Shown here: positions 22,495-22,539 of the stretch, one piece after another
Numbering within the stretch: position 1 is the first letter of the stretch
Layout: each line of letters begins with the position of its first letter
Assembly (NCBI GenBank): GCA_910587445.1
Contig: CAJULE010000031.1
Span: 1-22,539 of the forward strand
Reading direction: 5' to 3'
Length of the DNA: 22,539 nucleotides
Origin: an uncultured Christensenellaceae bacterium
GTDB taxonomy: Bacteria > Bacillota > Clostridia > Christensenellales > Pumilibacteraceae
Program-made: the position numbers and the translations under genes
The notes under the pieces: model-generated
What the model was told of the DNA's origin: nothing
The model's input: the letters and a program-made list of their open reading frames with translations, nothing else
The model's database searches: none

Positions 22495-22539
22495 AGATCG
22501 GAAGAGCACACGTCTGAACTCCAGTCACCAGTGCTTATC
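22495..22539 (+). other. Illumina TruSeq adapter read-through (not genomic)
   Basis: From 22495 the sequence starts AGATCGGAAGAGCACACGTC and continues to 22528 as the standard TruSeq read 1 adapter. An 8-base index, CAGTGCTT (22529-22536), and ATC, the start of the next adapter segment, follow. The true contig ends at about 22494 (the first AG could be either). Confidence 0.97.

Overview
The window looks like a contig end from a metagenome-assembled anaerobic Firmicute of the Clostridia type. This is inferred from Gram-positive style signals (AAGGAGG ribosome sites, TTGACA/TATAAT promoters), an iron-sulfur PurF, LL-diaminopimelate aminotransferase (DapL), a receiver-like ANTAR regulator, and a DRTGG / anti-sigma-like ATPase / [FeFe]-hydrogenase-like cluster. 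The last 45 bases are Illumina adapter and index, not genome.

Bases 1-2552 are an accessory element, visibly richer in A+T than most of the rest. It holds the end of an unidentified gene, a small zinc-ribbon protein, a leader-peptide/attenuator region, a sigma-70 region 4-like protein, an unknown 83-residue protein, and a CRESS-type rolling-circle Rep (HUH endonuclease plus superfamily 3 helicase). Just before rep lies a perfect 7-bp stem-loop that presents TAGTATTAC, the origin nonanucleotide of circoviruses. The element ends at a bidirectional terminator and abuts the 3' end of a tRNA-Leu(CAG) gene on the minus strand, a classic integration target.

Bases 2842-5519 hold a sugar-metabolism pair: an aldose 1-epimerase-like protein and a phosphoglucomutase/phosphomannomutase. 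At 5538-8167, under a near-perfect promoter, is a single gene for an 853-residue protein with a zinc ribbon, a TPR, a TIR domain, a long charged coiled coil and BspA-type leucine-rich repeats. This immune-receptor-like architecture is the best candidate here for an undescribed defence or sensing protein.

Bases 8216-18592 form one long operon: a promoter, a structured leader of about 380 nt with a doubtful ORF, a pseudo-receiver ANTAR antiterminator, purF, carA, a carB-dapF in-frame fusion, pyrG and dapL, then a strong terminator. Three of the enzymes (PurF, CarA, PyrG) use glutamine as amide donor, which fits control by an ANTAR protein of the kind usually found beside glutamine synthetase. 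The operon mixes purine, pyrimidine and diaminopimelate synthesis.

Downstream, 18593-18784 folds like 6S RNA. It is followed by a metallo-beta-lactamase-fold hydrolase, a membrane protein with a SPOR-like domain, and a cluster of a DRTGG protein, an anti-sigma-like ATPase and a divergent, probably sensory, [FeFe]-hydrogenase-like protein cut off by the contig end.
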